Below are positions 23,156 through 32,225 of a DNA stretch of 64,000 bases, piece by piece (the stretch's first letter is position 1; each line of letters begins with the position of its first letter). The position numbers were made by a program, and so were the translations under genes. The stretch is from positions 6,386,001-6,450,000 of the forward strand of contig NZ_CP123228.1 in NCBI RefSeq assembly GCF_029855045.1, written 5' to 3'. This stretch comes from Piscinibacter sp. XHJ-5 (GTDB lineage Bacteria; Pseudomonadota; Gammaproteobacteria; Burkholderiales; Burkholderiaceae_C). The notes below the pieces were generated by a model. That model was not told the DNA's origin, made no database searches, and worked only from the letters and a program-made list of their open reading frames with translations.

Positions 23156-24073
23156 GTGGACCGGCTCAAGCAAATCGAATCCTTCGTGGCGGTGGCCTCC
23201 AAGGGCAGCCTGACCGCGGCGGCCAATGCGGAAGGGGTGGCGCCGGCGGTGATCGGGCGGCGCATCGACGCGCTCGAGGAGCGCCTGGGCGTCAAGCTGC
23301 TGTTGCGCACCACGCGGCGCATCACCTTGACTCACGAGGGCAGCGCCTTCCTGGAGGACTGTCAGCGCCTGCTGGCCGACCTGGCGAATGCGGAGGCCAG
23401 CGTGAGCGCCGGCGGCGTGAAGGCCAGCGGGCATCTGCGCATCACCGCGCCCGCCGGCTTCGGGCGCCGCCATGTCGCGCCGCTGGTACCGGGATTCCTG
23501 GCACGTCACCCCGACGTGTCGATGTCGCTGAACCTGAGTGACCGCGTCGTCGACATCGTCAACGAAGGCGTGGACTGCGCGGTGCGTGTGGGCGACCTGC
23601 CCGATTCATCGCTGGTGAGCGTGCGGCTGGCCGACAACCGCCGCTTGTGCGTGGCCACGCCGGCGTACCTGAAGCGCGCCGGCACGCCGAAGCATCCGAG
23701 CGAACTCTCGCGCCACGATTGCCTCACCCTCAGCAGCGACGCGAGCCAGACACGCGGCTGGGCGTTCACCATCGACGGCGCGGTGACGCACCTGCGCCCG
23801 AGTGGCCGCCTCGACTGTGGCGACGGGCAGGTGCTGCACGACTGGTGTCTCGCGAGCATGGGCATCGCGTGGCGTTCGACGTGGGAAGTCGAGCACGAGG
23901 TGAAGGATGGCCGTCTGATCAGCCTGCTCGACGACTTCGCGGCGCCGCCGAACGGCATCTATGCGGTGTTCCCGCATGCCAAGCATCTGCCGCTGCGGGT
24001 GCGGCTGTGGATCGATTTCCTCAAGCACACCTATGGCGACGCGGCTTACTGGGCCGGCGCCAGAGCAGCCTGA
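23156..24073 (+). CDS. LysR-family transcriptional regulator
   Basis: 305 residues from a GTG start. The N-terminal winged helix-turn-helix is clear (MDRLKQIESFVAVASKGSLT to about residue 60, with GRRIDALEERLGVKLLLRTTR), followed by a periplasmic-binding-protein-like effector domain. It belongs to the AaeR/DsdC-like subgroup with the GHLRITAPAGFGRRH segment. Its neighbour, divergently transcribed, is the HAD hydrolase and malate synthase pair, the likely target. A strong hairpin terminator follows. Confidence 0.93.
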   Translation: MDRLKQIESFVAVASKGSLTAAANAEGVAPAVIGRRIDALEERLGVKLLLRTTRRITLTHEGSAFLEDCQRLLADLANAEASVSAGGVKASGHLRITAPAGFGRRHVAPLVPGFLARHPDVSMSLNLSDRVVDIVNEGVDCAVRVGDLPDSSLVSVRLADNRRLCVATPAYLKRAGTPKHPSELSRHDCLTLSSDASQTRGWAFTIDGAVTHLRPSGRLDCGDGQVLHDWCLASMGIAWRSTWEVEHEVKDGRLISLLDDFAAPPNGIYAVFPHAKHLPLRVRLWIDFLKHTYGDAAYWAGARAA

Positions 24074-24104
24074 ACGATCTCGCCGGCGCTGCAGGGCTGC
24101 GAGC

Positions 24105-24142
24105 CATCAAAAGAGGCCCGGATCCTCCGGGCCTCTTTGATG
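24105..24142. terminator. Bidirectional rho-independent terminator
   Basis: AGAGGCCCGGA / TCCGGGCCTCT stem (24112-24122 with 24126-24136) flanked by A and T runs on both sides (CATCAAA ... TTTGATG). It serves the LysR gene on the plus strand and the PsiF-repeat gene on the minus strand. Confidence 0.85.
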
Positions 24143-24159
24143 TGTGCCGGTTGCGCTAC

Positions 24160-24468
24160 TTACGCAGCACTCAGGCACTTGCTCATGAAGGCCTTGTGCT
24201 CGTCGCCCTTCTTGCCCTTGGCCTCGATGTTGCAGGCCTTCATCTTTTCCTGCTGGGCCTTCTTCTTGTCGGACAGGCAAGTCTTCATGAAGGCCTTGTG
24301 CTCGTCGCCCTTCTTGCCTTCGGCTTGCTTGTTGCACTCGGCCATCTTCACGTTCTGCTTCGACATCGCCTTCGGGGCGCTGGCCGGCGCCGAGGCGGCG
24401 TCGGCCGCTTGCGCCGACATCGTGAACGCAACCAAGGCCGCGGCAAGCACGCTCATCAGTGTTTTCAT
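24160..24468 (-). CDS. PsiF-repeat secreted protein
   Basis: 102 residues. A signal peptide (MKTLMSVLAAALVAFTMSAQA) precedes two copies of the PsiF repeat, each with a pair of Cys and the pattern KKGDEHKAFM..CL (about residues 43-67 and 78-100). PsiF in E. coli is a phosphate-starvation-inducible periplasmic protein of unknown role. The start at 24468 has GGAGAACC upstream; the frame is open further but lacks a signal sequence. Very Lys-rich, in contrast to the Arg-rich neighbours. Confidence 0.85.
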   Translation of the reverse strand: MKTLMSVLAAALVAFTMSAQAADAASAPASAPKAMSKQNVKMAECNKQAEGKKGDEHKAFMKTCLSDKKKAQQEKMKACNIEAKGKKGDEHKAFMSKCLSAA

Positions 24469-24574
24469 CGGTTCTCCTTCGGTGTGGCGGGATGAAGCCG
24501 GCCGCATTGGAGCACGTGGCGCGGCGGCGGCAACACAACAACGCGGCATGCCGCCCGCCGGACGACAAGCGCCG

Positions 24575-25933
24575 TCACATGATGCGCCGCGGATGCGCAA
24601 GCGCTTCGTGGGCCGCGTGCAGCCGGCGCACCAGCACGCGGATGAACGCCTCGTCGAAGTGATGCCGCGCGTTGGGACTCAGCTGCGCCAGCGTCTCCGG
24701 CGTGAACGAGATCGTCGTCGCCGACTCGGTGACCACCACGTCGGTGCTGTGACGGCGAAGGTCGGGACTGGGCGCGAGGTAGACCATCTCGCCGACGGAG
24801 GTGCCGGCGCCGAGCTGCGCCACCCTCAGACCGTCGCGGAAGACCTCGAGCTCGCCCTGCGCGATGATGTGGAAGCTGCGTCCTTCCTCGCCCTTGCGGT
24901 ACAGCGCGTGGCCGAAGCCGAAGCGCTGCCAGCGCGCGCGGTGCACCACCTCCCACAGCTCGACATCGCCGAAGCTGGTGAAGAAGTCGAGGCTTCGAAG
25001 CAGGTTGAAGCGCTCCGAATCGAGCACGCCCTGCAGCTGGCCGCGCGGCACCTCGTGGTTGGTGATGAGCGACGACAGCGCCTGCGCGAAGTCGTCCCAG
25101 TTCGCGAAGCGCGACGCCGGGCTCTTGGCCAGCGCGCGCTGGATGACGCCATTGACCGCGTCGTTCAAGCCCGAGCGCATGCCGGTCAGCGGCAGCGGGT
25201 CCTGGTTGTAGATCTGGTTCATCATGGCCGACTGCTGCTGCGCATCGAACGGCGGACGGCCGGAGATGAGGTGGTACAGGACGGCGCCCAGCGAATAGAT
25301 GTCCGCCCGGCAGTCCAGCGTGCCGCCGTCGAGCTGCTCCGGCGACATGTAGGCCAGCGATCCGACGCGATAGACCTGCGTCACGTCGGAGTCGAGGTTG
25401 AGCACGCTGCCGAAGTCGGTGATCTTCACGTCGGTGATCGTGCCGTTGTGCAGCACCACCAGCAGGTTCGCCGGCTTCACGTCCCGGTGGATCAGCCCCT
25501 GGCGGTACACATAGCCGAGCGCCATCGCGCACTTGAAGCCGACTTCGACAATGAGCTCCAGCGACAGCAGCTGGTCGGCGCGGCAATACGGCCGCAGGGT
25601 GCAGCCGTTGACGTACTCCATGACGAGGTAGGCGCCCTCGGGATCGAGCACCGCGTCGTAGATCTGCACGACGTTGGGATGATGGAGCCGCCCCACCAGC
25701 GCCGCTTCGGCGTTGAAGAAGCGTTCGGAGTAGCGGCCATCCACCGGGTCGCCCGAGGCGATGCGCACGCGCTTGACCGCGACGTCGCGGTCGTGGAAAT
25801 CGTCGTGGCAGAGGAAGACTTCGCTGGTCGCGCCTTCACCCAGCTTGCGCAGCACGCGGTACTTGCCTATCTGCACGGGCAATTCGGGAAGATCGTCGAG
25901 GGCCAGATTCGCCAGGCTGGGTTCGAGGGACAT
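24575..25933 (-). CDS. Ser/Thr protein kinase fused to a cyclic-nucleotide-binding domain
   Basis: 452 residues. Residues ~25-280 are a eukaryotic-type kinase: Gly loop LGEGATSEVF, Lys in VAVKRVRI, catalytic loop HRDVKPANL, metal-binding DFGSV. Residues ~310-430 form a CAP-family effector domain (LRSLDFFTSFGDVELWEVV, ALYRKGEEG, VGEMVYLAP). There is no membrane helix, so the enzyme is cytoplasmic. By analogy with PKG, a cyclic nucleotide could gate the kinase directly; this is inference, and the CAP domain could instead bind another ligand. Start at 25933 (MSLEPSLANLAL). Divergent from argS; no phosphatase partner adjacent. Confidence 0.88.
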   Translation of the reverse strand: MSLEPSLANLALDDLPELPVQIGKYRVLRKLGEGATSEVFLCHDDFHDRDVAVKRVRIASGDPVDGRYSERFFNAEAALVGRLHHPNVVQIYDAVLDPEGAYLVMEYVNGCTLRPYCRADQLLSLELIVEVGFKCAMALGYVYRQGLIHRDVKPANLLVVLHNGTITDVKITDFGSVLNLDSDVTQVYRVGSLAYMSPEQLDGGTLDCRADIYSLGAVLYHLISGRPPFDAQQQSAMMNQIYNQDPLPLTGMRSGLNDAVNGVIQRALAKSPASRFANWDDFAQALSSLITNHEVPRGQLQGVLDSERFNLLRSLDFFTSFGDVELWEVVHRARWQRFGFGHALYRKGEEGRSFHIIAQGELEVFRDGLRVAQLGAGTSVGEMVYLAPSPDLRRHSTDVVVTESATTISFTPETLAQLSPNARHHFDEAFIRVLVRRLHAAHEALAHPRRIM

Positions 25934-26109
25934 GAGCGGTCGGCCGGCAGCGAGAGAGGCGCCGGCCCACCATTCTTGCCTTCGTCGCGCCAGGCGGCGT
26001 GGCGGAACAGGGGGACAAACACAAGGCAATCCTGCGCTTCCCCGGGTTGCCTATCGCAACGGGGTGTATCCGCCGGGACGCTACAAGGGTCAAACGTAGA
26101 ATTCGTTGG

Positions 26110-27795
26110 ATGATCCAAGCGAAACAAGAGCTTCTGGATGCACTGTCGCAAGCGATCCAGGAGGTCAGTCCGGGCGCGACCGTGCCGGTGGCGTTCGAGT
26201 CCCCCAAGCAGGCCGCCCACGGTGACCTGGCCGTCACCGCGGCCATGCAGCTGGCCAAGCCGCTGAAGAAGAATCCGCGCGAAGTGGCGCAGCAACTCGT
26301 CGAGGCGCTGGGCCGGCACGCTGCCGCCAAGCGTCATGTCATCGCGATGGAGATTGCGGGTCCCGGCTTCATCAATTTGCGACTCGCCGCTGCCGTCAAG
26401 CAGGCGGTGGTGGCCGAGGTGCTCGACGCAGGCCCGCAGTTCGGCACGCAGCCTCGCAATGGTCAGCGTGTGCTGGTCGAGTTCGTGTCCGCCAATCCGA
26501 CCGGTCCGCTGCACCTGGGCCATGCGCGCCAGGCCGCGCTTGGCGATGCCCTCTGCAATCTTTTCGAGGCCGAGGGCTACGAGGTCACGCGCGAGTTCTA
26601 CTACAACGACGCGGGCGTGCAGATCGCCACGCTGGCCGCCTCGGTGCAGGCGAGGCTGCGCGGCTTCAAGCCGGGCGATCCCGAGTGGCCCGATGCCGCG
26701 TACAACGGCGACTACATCGCCGACATCGCCACCGACTTCATGGCCGGCAAGACGGTCAAGGCCGACGATCGCGAGTTCACCGCCTCGGGCGACGCTGACG
26801 ACATCGACGGCATCCGCCAATTCGCCGTGGCCTATCTGCGTCACGAGCAGGACATGGACCTGCAGGCCTTCGGCGTGCGCTTCGACCACTATTTCCTCGA
26901 GTCGAGCCTGTACACCGACAAGCGCGTCGACGACACCGTGGCGCGCCTCATCGCCGCCGGCAAGACCTACGAGGAAGGCGGTGCGCTGTGGCTGCGCACC
27001 ACCGACTACGGCGACGACAAGGATCGCGTCATGAAGAAGTCGGACGGCAGCTACACCTACTTCGTGCCCGACGTCGCGTACCACATCCACAAGTTCGAGC
27101 GCGGCTTCGCCAAGGCGATCAACATCCAGGGCAGCGACCATCACGGCACGATCGCGCGCGTGCGCGCCGGACTGCAGGCCGCCGATGCGGGCATCCCCGA
27201 GGGCTATCCCGACTACGTGCTGCACAAGATGGTCACGGTGATGAAGGAAGGCCAGGAGGTGAAGATCTCCAAGCGCGCCGGCAGCTACGTGACCCTGCGC
27301 GACCTGATCGACTGGACCAGCCGCGACGCGGTGCGCTTCTTCCTGATCAGCCGCAAGGCCGACACCGAGTTCGTCTTCGACGTCGACCTGGCGCTGAAGC
27401 AGAACGACGAGAACCCGGTGTTCTACGTCCAGTACGCGCATGCGCGGATCTGCTCGGTGCTGCAGCAGTTCGCCGACAAGGGCGGCGACGCCACGGAGCT
27501 CGAGAAGTCCGACATGCGGCTGCTGACGGCGCCCGGCGAAGCGGCGCTGATGCTCAAGCTCGCCGACTATCCCGGCGTGCTCGCCGGCGCGGCCGCGGCG
27601 CTGGCACCGCACGACCTCGCGTTCTACCTGCGCGAGGTGGCCGGCGCATTCCACAGCTACTACGCGGCCGAGCGCTTCCTCGTCGACGACAACCCGGCGC
27701 TCACCCGCGCCCGGCTTGCGCTGCTGGCGGCAACCCGGCAGGTCCTGAAGAACGCGCTCGCCATCCTGGGCGTCAGCGCACCAGAAAAGATGTGA
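26110..27795 (+). CDS. argS: Arginyl-tRNA synthetase
   Basis: 561 residues, class Ia. It charges tRNA-Arg with arginine. The HIGH motif is present as [10 protein letters not shown] (about residues 136-145), the KMSKS loop is replaced by KISKRAG, usual for ArgRS, and the C-terminal DALR anticodon domain ends in [13 protein letters not shown]. The start at 26110 gives the family N-terminal [12 protein letters not shown]; a TAGAAT hexamer lies 8 bases upstream and might be a -10 for a very short leader. The SPOR gene follows 14 bases on. Confidence 0.97.
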   Translation: MIQAKQELLDALSQAIQEVSPGATVPVAFESPKQAAHGDLAVTAAMQLAKPLKKNPREVAQQLVEALGRHAAAKRHVIAMEIAGPGFINLRLAAAVKQAVVAEVLDAGPQFGTQPRNGQRVLVEFVSANPTGPLHLGHARQAALGDALCNLFEAEGYEVTREFYYNDAGVQIATLAASVQARLRGFKPGDPEWPDAAYNGDYIADIATDFMAGKTVKADDREFTASGDADDIDGIRQFAVAYLRHEQDMDLQAFGVRFDHYFLESSLYTDKRVDDTVARLIAAGKTYEEGGALWLRTTDYGDDKDRVMKKSDGSYTYFVPDVAYHIHKFERGFAKAINIQGSDHHGTIARVRAGLQAADAGIPEGYPDYVLHKMVTVMKEGQEVKISKRAGSYVTLRDLIDWTSRDAVRFFLISRKADTEFVFDVDLALKQNDENPVFYVQYAHARICSVLQQFADKGGDATELEKSDMRLLTAPGEAALMLKLADYPGVLAGAAAALAPHDLAFYLREVAGAFHSYYAAERFLVDDNPALTRARLALLAATRQVLKNALAILGVSAPEKM

Positions 27796-27809
27796 ACCCG
27801 GGAGACTCG

Positions 27810-28460
27810 ATGAAAAAGCAACGCGGCGGCTTCGTGATGGGCCTGATCGTCGGCCTGATGGTCGGCTTGGCGGTCGCGCTCGGCGTGGCGCTGTACGTCA
27901 CCAAAGTGCCGGTGCCCTTTGTCAACAAGGTGCCCCAGCGCACGGCCGAGCAGGACGCGGCAGAGGCCGAGAAGAACAGGAACTGGGATCCGAACAGCCC
28001 GCTGCACGGCAAGAACCCGGCACGCCCCGGCATGGTGCCTCCTCCACCGCCGCACGCTGCCGCGAGCGGCACGGTGCAGCCGCCGCCGCTCGCGACGGGG
28101 CCCGCTGCGACGAACCCGATCGCCACCGCACCGGCGGCGCCCAGGCGCGACCCGGCCGACATCCTCGCCGACCGCACCCCTGCGCCCACGGCCGCGCCGT
28201 CCACCCGACCGGGCGCCGATCCGTTCAGCTATTTCGTGCAAGTGGGCGCGTTCTCGCGTCCCGAGGACGCCGAACAGCAGCGCGCCCGTCTGGCAATGCT
28301 GGGGTTCGCGGCCAAGGTGACCGAGCGCGACCAGGCCGGGCGCACGGTGTACCGCGTGCGCCTGGGCCCGTTCGAGCGCAAGGAGGACGCGGATTCGGCG
28401 AAGGACAAGCTGGACAACAACGGCATGGAATCCTCGCTGGTGCGAGTCCAGCGGCAATGA
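27810..28460 (+). CDS. SPOR-domain inner-membrane protein
   Basis: 216 residues: short basic N-terminus, one membrane helix (residues ~8-29), a Pro/Ala-rich periplasmic linker (60-140) and a C-terminal SPOR domain (~145-214, FSYFVQVGAFSRPEDAEQQRA ... VYRVRLGPFERKEDA). SPOR domains bind denuded septal glycan, so the product probably localises to the division site, FtsN-like in layout but not proven to be FtsN. The argS-SPOR-dsbA order is common in this group. GGAGACTCG provides the ribosome site. Confidence 0.85.
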   Translation: MKKQRGGFVMGLIVGLMVGLAVALGVALYVTKVPVPFVNKVPQRTAEQDAAEAEKNRNWDPNSPLHGKNPARPGMVPPPPPHAAASGTVQPPPLATGPAATNPIATAPAAPRRDPADILADRTPAPTAAPSTRPGADPFSYFVQVGAFSRPEDAEQQRARLAMLGFAAKVTERDQAGRTVYRVRLGPFERKEDADSAKDKLDNNGMESSLVRVQRQ

Positions 28461-28519
28461 ACTTTCCCTTCCAGGCCCGGTCAGGCCTGCGTCGCCTCAC
28501 ATTTCAAGGAACCCCCACA

Positions 28520-29155
28520 ATGCATCGTCGAGAGTTCTCCGCCTGTCTCGTGGCCGCCGGCCTCGGTTGGACCGGCCTGGCACAGGCGCAGGGCACTCCA
28601 GTCGAGGGCCAGCACTACGTCAAGCTCAACCAGCCGCTGCCCGTGACGCCCGGCAAGATCGAGGTCATCGAGTTCTTCTGGTACGGCTGCCCTCACTGCA
28701 ATGCGTTCGAGCCGGCGCTCGACGACTGGGCCAAGAAGCTGCCGGCGGACGTCGCCTTCCGACGGGTACCGGTCGCCTTCCGCGACGAGCCGTTCACCGC
28801 CCACCAGAAGATCTTCTATGCGCTGGAGGCCATGGGGCTCATCCCGACGCTGCACCGCAAGGTGTTCTATGCGATCCACGTCGAGCGCCAGCGGCTCGAC
28901 AAGCTGCCTGACATCAGCGCCTTCATGGTGAAGAACGGCGTCGACGCCGCCAAGTTCACCGAGAACTTCAACTCGTTCTCCACGCAGACCAAGGTGCGCC
29001 AGGCCGCCAAGCTGGCGGCCGACTACAAGATCGATGGCGTTCCGGCCATCGGCGTCCAGGGCAAGTACTTCACGTCCGGCACGCTGGCCGGATCGCCGGA
29101 ATCATCGCTGGCCGTGGCCAACTGGCTGATCCAGCGCGAGCGCAAGCCAGGCTGA
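28520..29155 (+). CDS. dsbA: Periplasmic thiol:disulfide interchange protein DsbA
   Basis: 211 residues. A signal peptide (MHRREFSACLVAAGLGWTGLAQAQ) and a thioredoxin fold with active site FFWYGCPHCNAFEP (Cys57, Cys60; CPHC as in E. coli DsbA) and cis-Pro in IDGVPAIGVQG. It introduces disulfides into exported proteins and is reoxidised by DsbB, which is not in the window. AAGGA precedes the ATG by 9 bases. A hairpin plus T run follows the stop. Confidence 0.95.
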   Translation: MHRREFSACLVAAGLGWTGLAQAQGTPVEGQHYVKLNQPLPVTPGKIEVIEFFWYGCPHCNAFEPALDDWAKKLPADVAFRRVPVAFRDEPFTAHQKIFYALEAMGLIPTLHRKVFYAIHVERQRLDKLPDISAFMVKNGVDAAKFTENFNSFSTQTKVRQAAKLAADYKIDGVPAIGVQGKYFTSGTLAGSPESSLAVANWLIQRERKPG

Positions 29156-29202
29156 TCGGCTCGCGAATCGCACCGATCAGCGGAAGATTCCCGCTGGTTT
29201 TT
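29151..29202 (+). terminator. Terminator after dsbA
   Basis: A 9-base inverted repeat (GCTGATCGG / CCGATCAGC, 29151-29159 and 29173-29181) overlaps the dsbA stop, and a second imperfect stem (AGCGGAA / TTCCCGCT, 29179-29195) is followed by five T at 29198-29202. Alternative stems suggest a real stop signal between dsbA and lptA. Confidence 0.5.
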
Positions 29203-29227
29203 CCCGGGGGCATGGAACTCTTGGGGC

Positions 29228-29233
29228 TAAAAT
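29228..29233 (+). promoter_or_regulatory. Possible -10 element for lptA
   Basis: TAAAAT overlaps the first in-frame ATG (29232) and stands 22 bases before the next ATG (29256), which favours the latter as the start. No clear -35. Confidence 0.35.
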
Positions 29234-29255
29234 GGCCTGCAAGTTTCATGCCTCT

Positions 29256-29906
29256 ATGACTCACCTTCACTCCCCTCGCTTTCGAAGCGCACGCGCCATC
29301 TGGCCGGCCGTCCTGCTCGCCTTGTGTGCGGCCGGTCCGGCGCAGGCGGAGCGGGCGGACAGGACCAAGCCGCTGAACGTCGCGGCCGACCGCCAGGGCA
29401 CGTTCGACCTGCTGAAGCAGGTCATCGTCTTCAGCGGCAACGTCATCATCACCAAGGGCACCATCGTCATCAAGGCCGACCGGGTCGAGGTGCGCGAGAC
29501 GCCCGACGGCTACCGGACCGCGGTGGCGATCGGCAGCGCGGCCAAGCCGGCGACCTTCCGCCAGAAGCGCGACAACGTCGACGAGCACATCGATGGCCAG
29601 GCGAACCGCCTCGAATACGACGAAAAGGGCGACGTGGTTCGCTTCGTCGACAACGCGATGGTGCGCCGCCTGCGCGGCGCGAGCATCGGCGACGAAGTCA
29701 CCGGCAGCCTCATCACCTACGACAACACCACCGAGGTCTTCAGCGTCTCCGGCGGCACCCCGGCCAACACCGGCGGCAGTCCGGGCGGGCGGGTGCGCGC
29801 CGTGCTGACGCCCCGCGAAGGGACGCCGGCCGCGGCCGAAGCCGCGTCGCAGGCCCAGGCCCAGCCGCCGCTGCGCCTCAGCCCCTCCATCGGAGACAAG
29901 AAGTGA
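29256..29906 (+). CDS. lptA: LPS export periplasmic protein LptA
   Basis: 216 residues. A signal peptide (cleavage near AGPAQA) and the OstA-type jellyroll domain: [59 protein letters not shown]. LptA polymers bridge the periplasm and carry lipopolysaccharide from LptC to LptD. The start at 29256 is preferred to 29232 because of the -10-like hexamer and a normal signal peptide; the earlier ATG adds 8 residues. Its GTGA overlap with lptB shows coupling. lptC, normally just upstream, is absent here; dsbA is there instead. Confidence 0.9.
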   Translation: MTHLHSPRFRSARAIWPAVLLALCAAGPAQAERADRTKPLNVAADRQGTFDLLKQVIVFSGNVIITKGTIVIKADRVEVRETPDGYRTAVAIGSAAKPATFRQKRDNVDEHIDGQANRLEYDEKGDVVRFVDNAMVRRLRGASIGDEVTGSLITYDNTTEVFSVSGGTPANTGGSPGGRVRAVLTPREGTPAAAEAASQAQAQPPLRLSPSIGDKK

Positions 29907-30676
29907 GCGCCCTGCCGGCACCTGCCCCCCGGGCGCGCGGACGCCTCACCGCCGAAGGGCTGCAGAAGACCTACGGCGTGCGCAAGGTCGTCAAGGATGT
30001 GCACCTGGCGGTCGATGCCGGCGAAGTGGTGGGCCTGCTCGGCCCGAACGGCGCCGGCAAGACGACGAGCTTCTACATGATCGTCGGCCTGGTGCGCGCG
30101 GATGCGGGCGAGATCACCATCGAAGGCGAGCGTGTCGAGCGCCTGCCGATCCACCGGCGCTCGCGTCTGGGCCTTTCGTACCTCCCGCAGGAGGCCTCGA
30201 TCTTCCGCAAGCTGACCGTCGAGGAGAACATCCGCGCCGTGCTGGAGCTGCAGCTCGATGCGCAAGGCAGGCCGCTCAGGAGCGCCGCCATCGACGAGCT
30301 GCTCAACGGCCTGCTGCGCGACCTGTCGATCGAGAAGCTGCGCGACTCGCCGGCGCCGGCGCTGTCGGGCGGTGAGCGGCGGCGCGTCGAGATCGCGCGT
30401 GCGCTGGCCACGCAGCCGCGCTTCATCCTGCTCGACGAGCCCTTCGCCGGCGTCGATCCCATCGCCGTGATCGAGATCCAGCGCATCATCAGCTTCCTCA
30501 AGGCGCGCGGCATCGGCGTACTGATCACCGACCACAACGTGCGCGAGACGCTGGGCATCTGCGACCGCGCCTACATCATCAGCGAGGGCCGCGTGCTGGC
30601 CGAAGGCACGCCGGTCGAGATCGTCGAGAACGCCGACGTGCGCAAGGTCTACCTCGGCGAACACTTCCGGATGTAG
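29903..30676 (+). CDS. lptB: LPS export ATPase LptB
   Basis: 257 residues from GTG. ABC-type ATPase: Walker [12 protein letters not shown], signature [15 protein letters not shown], Walker [15 protein letters not shown]-loop [10 protein letters not shown]. It powers LPS extraction from the inner membrane with LptF/LptG, encoded elsewhere. A slightly long N-terminus (~14 extra residues, PAPAPRARG) precedes the usual start. It is followed by rpoN after 16 bases, the standard lptA-lptB-rpoN order of proteobacteria. Confidence 0.96.
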   Translation: MSALPAPAPRARGRLTAEGLQKTYGVRKVVKDVHLAVDAGEVVGLLGPNGAGKTTSFYMIVGLVRADAGEITIEGERVERLPIHRRSRLGLSYLPQEASIFRKLTVEENIRAVLELQLDAQGRPLRSAAIDELLNGLLRDLSIEKLRDSPAPALSGGERRRVEIARALATQPRFILLDEPFAGVDPIAVIEIQRIISFLKARGIGVLITDHNVRETLGICDRAYIISEGRVLAEGTPVEIVENADVRKVYLGEHFRM

Positions 30677-30692
30677 CGCAGTGGTGGGCAGC

Positions 30693-32225
30693 ATGAAACC
30701 TTCACTGCAGGTTCGACTTTCCCAGCACCTGGCGCTGACCCCCCAGCTGCAGCAGTCGATCCGCCTGCTGCAGCTTTCCACGCTCGAGCTGCACCAGGAA
30801 GTCGAGCAGATGCTCGAGCAGAACCCCTTCCTCGAGGCCGAGGAAGACACCGCGCCGGTGTTCGAGCCGATGGCAGAGCGGCTGACCCCCAACGAGCGCG
30901 TCGGCGAGCGCGAGACGGAGAACGCGAGCGAGGCCGTCACCGGCAGCGTCGAAGAAACGCCGGGGGTGGACAGTGCCGAATTCGGCGCCACCGAGCGCGA
31001 GGACTGGGAGAACGGCACCGAGCGCGACGACTTCGACGGCATCCGCGAGACGCCCGGCACGGGCAGTGCGGCCAGCAGCGACAACGACGACTTCGATCCG
31101 CAGGAGCGCAACGTCCCGGGCCAGACGCTGCAGGAGTTCCTGCGCGAGCAGATGCCCGGCATGCGGCTGTCGCCCGAGGATGCGGCGGCGCTGCACGTGC
31201 TCATCGAGTCGCTCGATGACGACGGCTACCTTGCCGACCCCCTGGAGGAGATCGCCGCCCAGCTCGCCGGCGAGGACGAGGAAGCGCGCGCCGAGCTGCT
31301 GGAGCGCCTGCAATGCGCGCTGAAGTGGCTCCAGAGCATGGAGCCCACCGGCGTGGGCGCACGCTCGCTGTCGGAATGCCTCACGCTGCAGCTGCGCACG
31401 ATGGAGCGCTGCGAAGCGCAGATGATCGCGATCATCGTCTGCAAGCAGCACCTCGATCTGCTCGCGCGACGCGACCTGAAGAAGCTCATGGCCGCCACCG
31501 GCGCGGACGAGGCGTTGCTGAAGGAAGCGCAGCTCATCATCACCTCGCTCGAGCCGAAGCCCGCAAGGCCGTTCGCCCGCGCCGAGGCCAACATCATCGT
31601 GCCCGACGTGGTCGTGCAGAAGTCGGGCCGCAACTGGAAGGTCGTGCTCAACCCGGACGTGATGCCCAAGCTGCGCATCAACGATCTGTACGCGCAGGCC
31701 ATCCGCCAGACGCGCGGCGCGGGCGGCGCCAACGGGAGCGCCGCGGGTCTCAGCTCGCGGCTGCAGGAGGCGCGCTGGTTCATGAAGAACATCCAGCAGC
31801 GCTTCGACACCATCCAGCGCGTCTCGCAGGCCATCGTCGAGCGGCAGAAGAGCTTCTTCACCCACGGCGAGATCGCGATGAAGCCGCTGGTGCTGCGCGA
31901 GATCGCCGACGAACTGGGCCTGCACGAGTCGACGATCTCGCGCGTCACCACCGCCAAGTACATGGCGACGCCCTTCGGCACCTTCGAGCTGAAGTACTTC
32001 TTCGGCTCGTCGCTGAACACCGAGGCCGGCGGCAACGCGTCGAGCACGGCAGTGCGCGCCCTGATCAAGCAGCTCGTGTCCGCCGAAGACCCGGCCAAGC
32101 CGCTGTCGGACAGCCAGCTCTCGCAGATGCTGGAAGAGCAGGGCATCCAGGTCGCGCGGCGCACCGTCGCCAAGTACCGCGAAGCGCTGAAGATCGCGCC
32201 GGCGAACCTGCGCAAGGCGATGTAG
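30693..32225 (+). CDS. rpoN: RNA polymerase sigma-54 factor
   Basis: 510 residues. Region I (LSQHLALTPQLQQSIRLLQL) contacts the activator ATPases, an acidic region II of about 90 residues follows, then the core-binding domain, and the C-terminal RpoN box ARRTVAKYREAL reads the -24 element. It transcribes nitrogen, motility and other genes with enhancer-binding proteins. The start is taken at ATG 30693; a GTG at 30681 would add four residues. The RNA methyltransferase overlaps its stop codon. Confidence 0.96.
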   Translation: MKPSLQVRLSQHLALTPQLQQSIRLLQLSTLELHQEVEQMLEQNPFLEAEEDTAPVFEPMAERLTPNERVGERETENASEAVTGSVEETPGVDSAEFGATEREDWENGTERDDFDGIRETPGTGSAASSDNDDFDPQERNVPGQTLQEFLREQMPGMRLSPEDAAALHVLIESLDDDGYLADPLEEIAAQLAGEDEEARAELLERLQCALKWLQSMEPTGVGARSLSECLTLQLRTMERCEAQMIAIIVCKQHLDLLARRDLKKLMAATGADEALLKEAQLIITSLEPKPARPFARAEANIIVPDVVVQKSGRNWKVVLNPDVMPKLRINDLYAQAIRQTRGAGGANGSAAGLSSRLQEARWFMKNIQQRFDTIQRVSQAIVERQKSFFTHGEIAMKPLVLREIADELGLHESTISRVTTAKYMATPFGTFELKYFFGSSLNTEAGGNASSTAVRALIKQLVSAEDPAKPLSDSQLSQMLEEQGIQVARRTVAKYREALKIAPANLRKAM

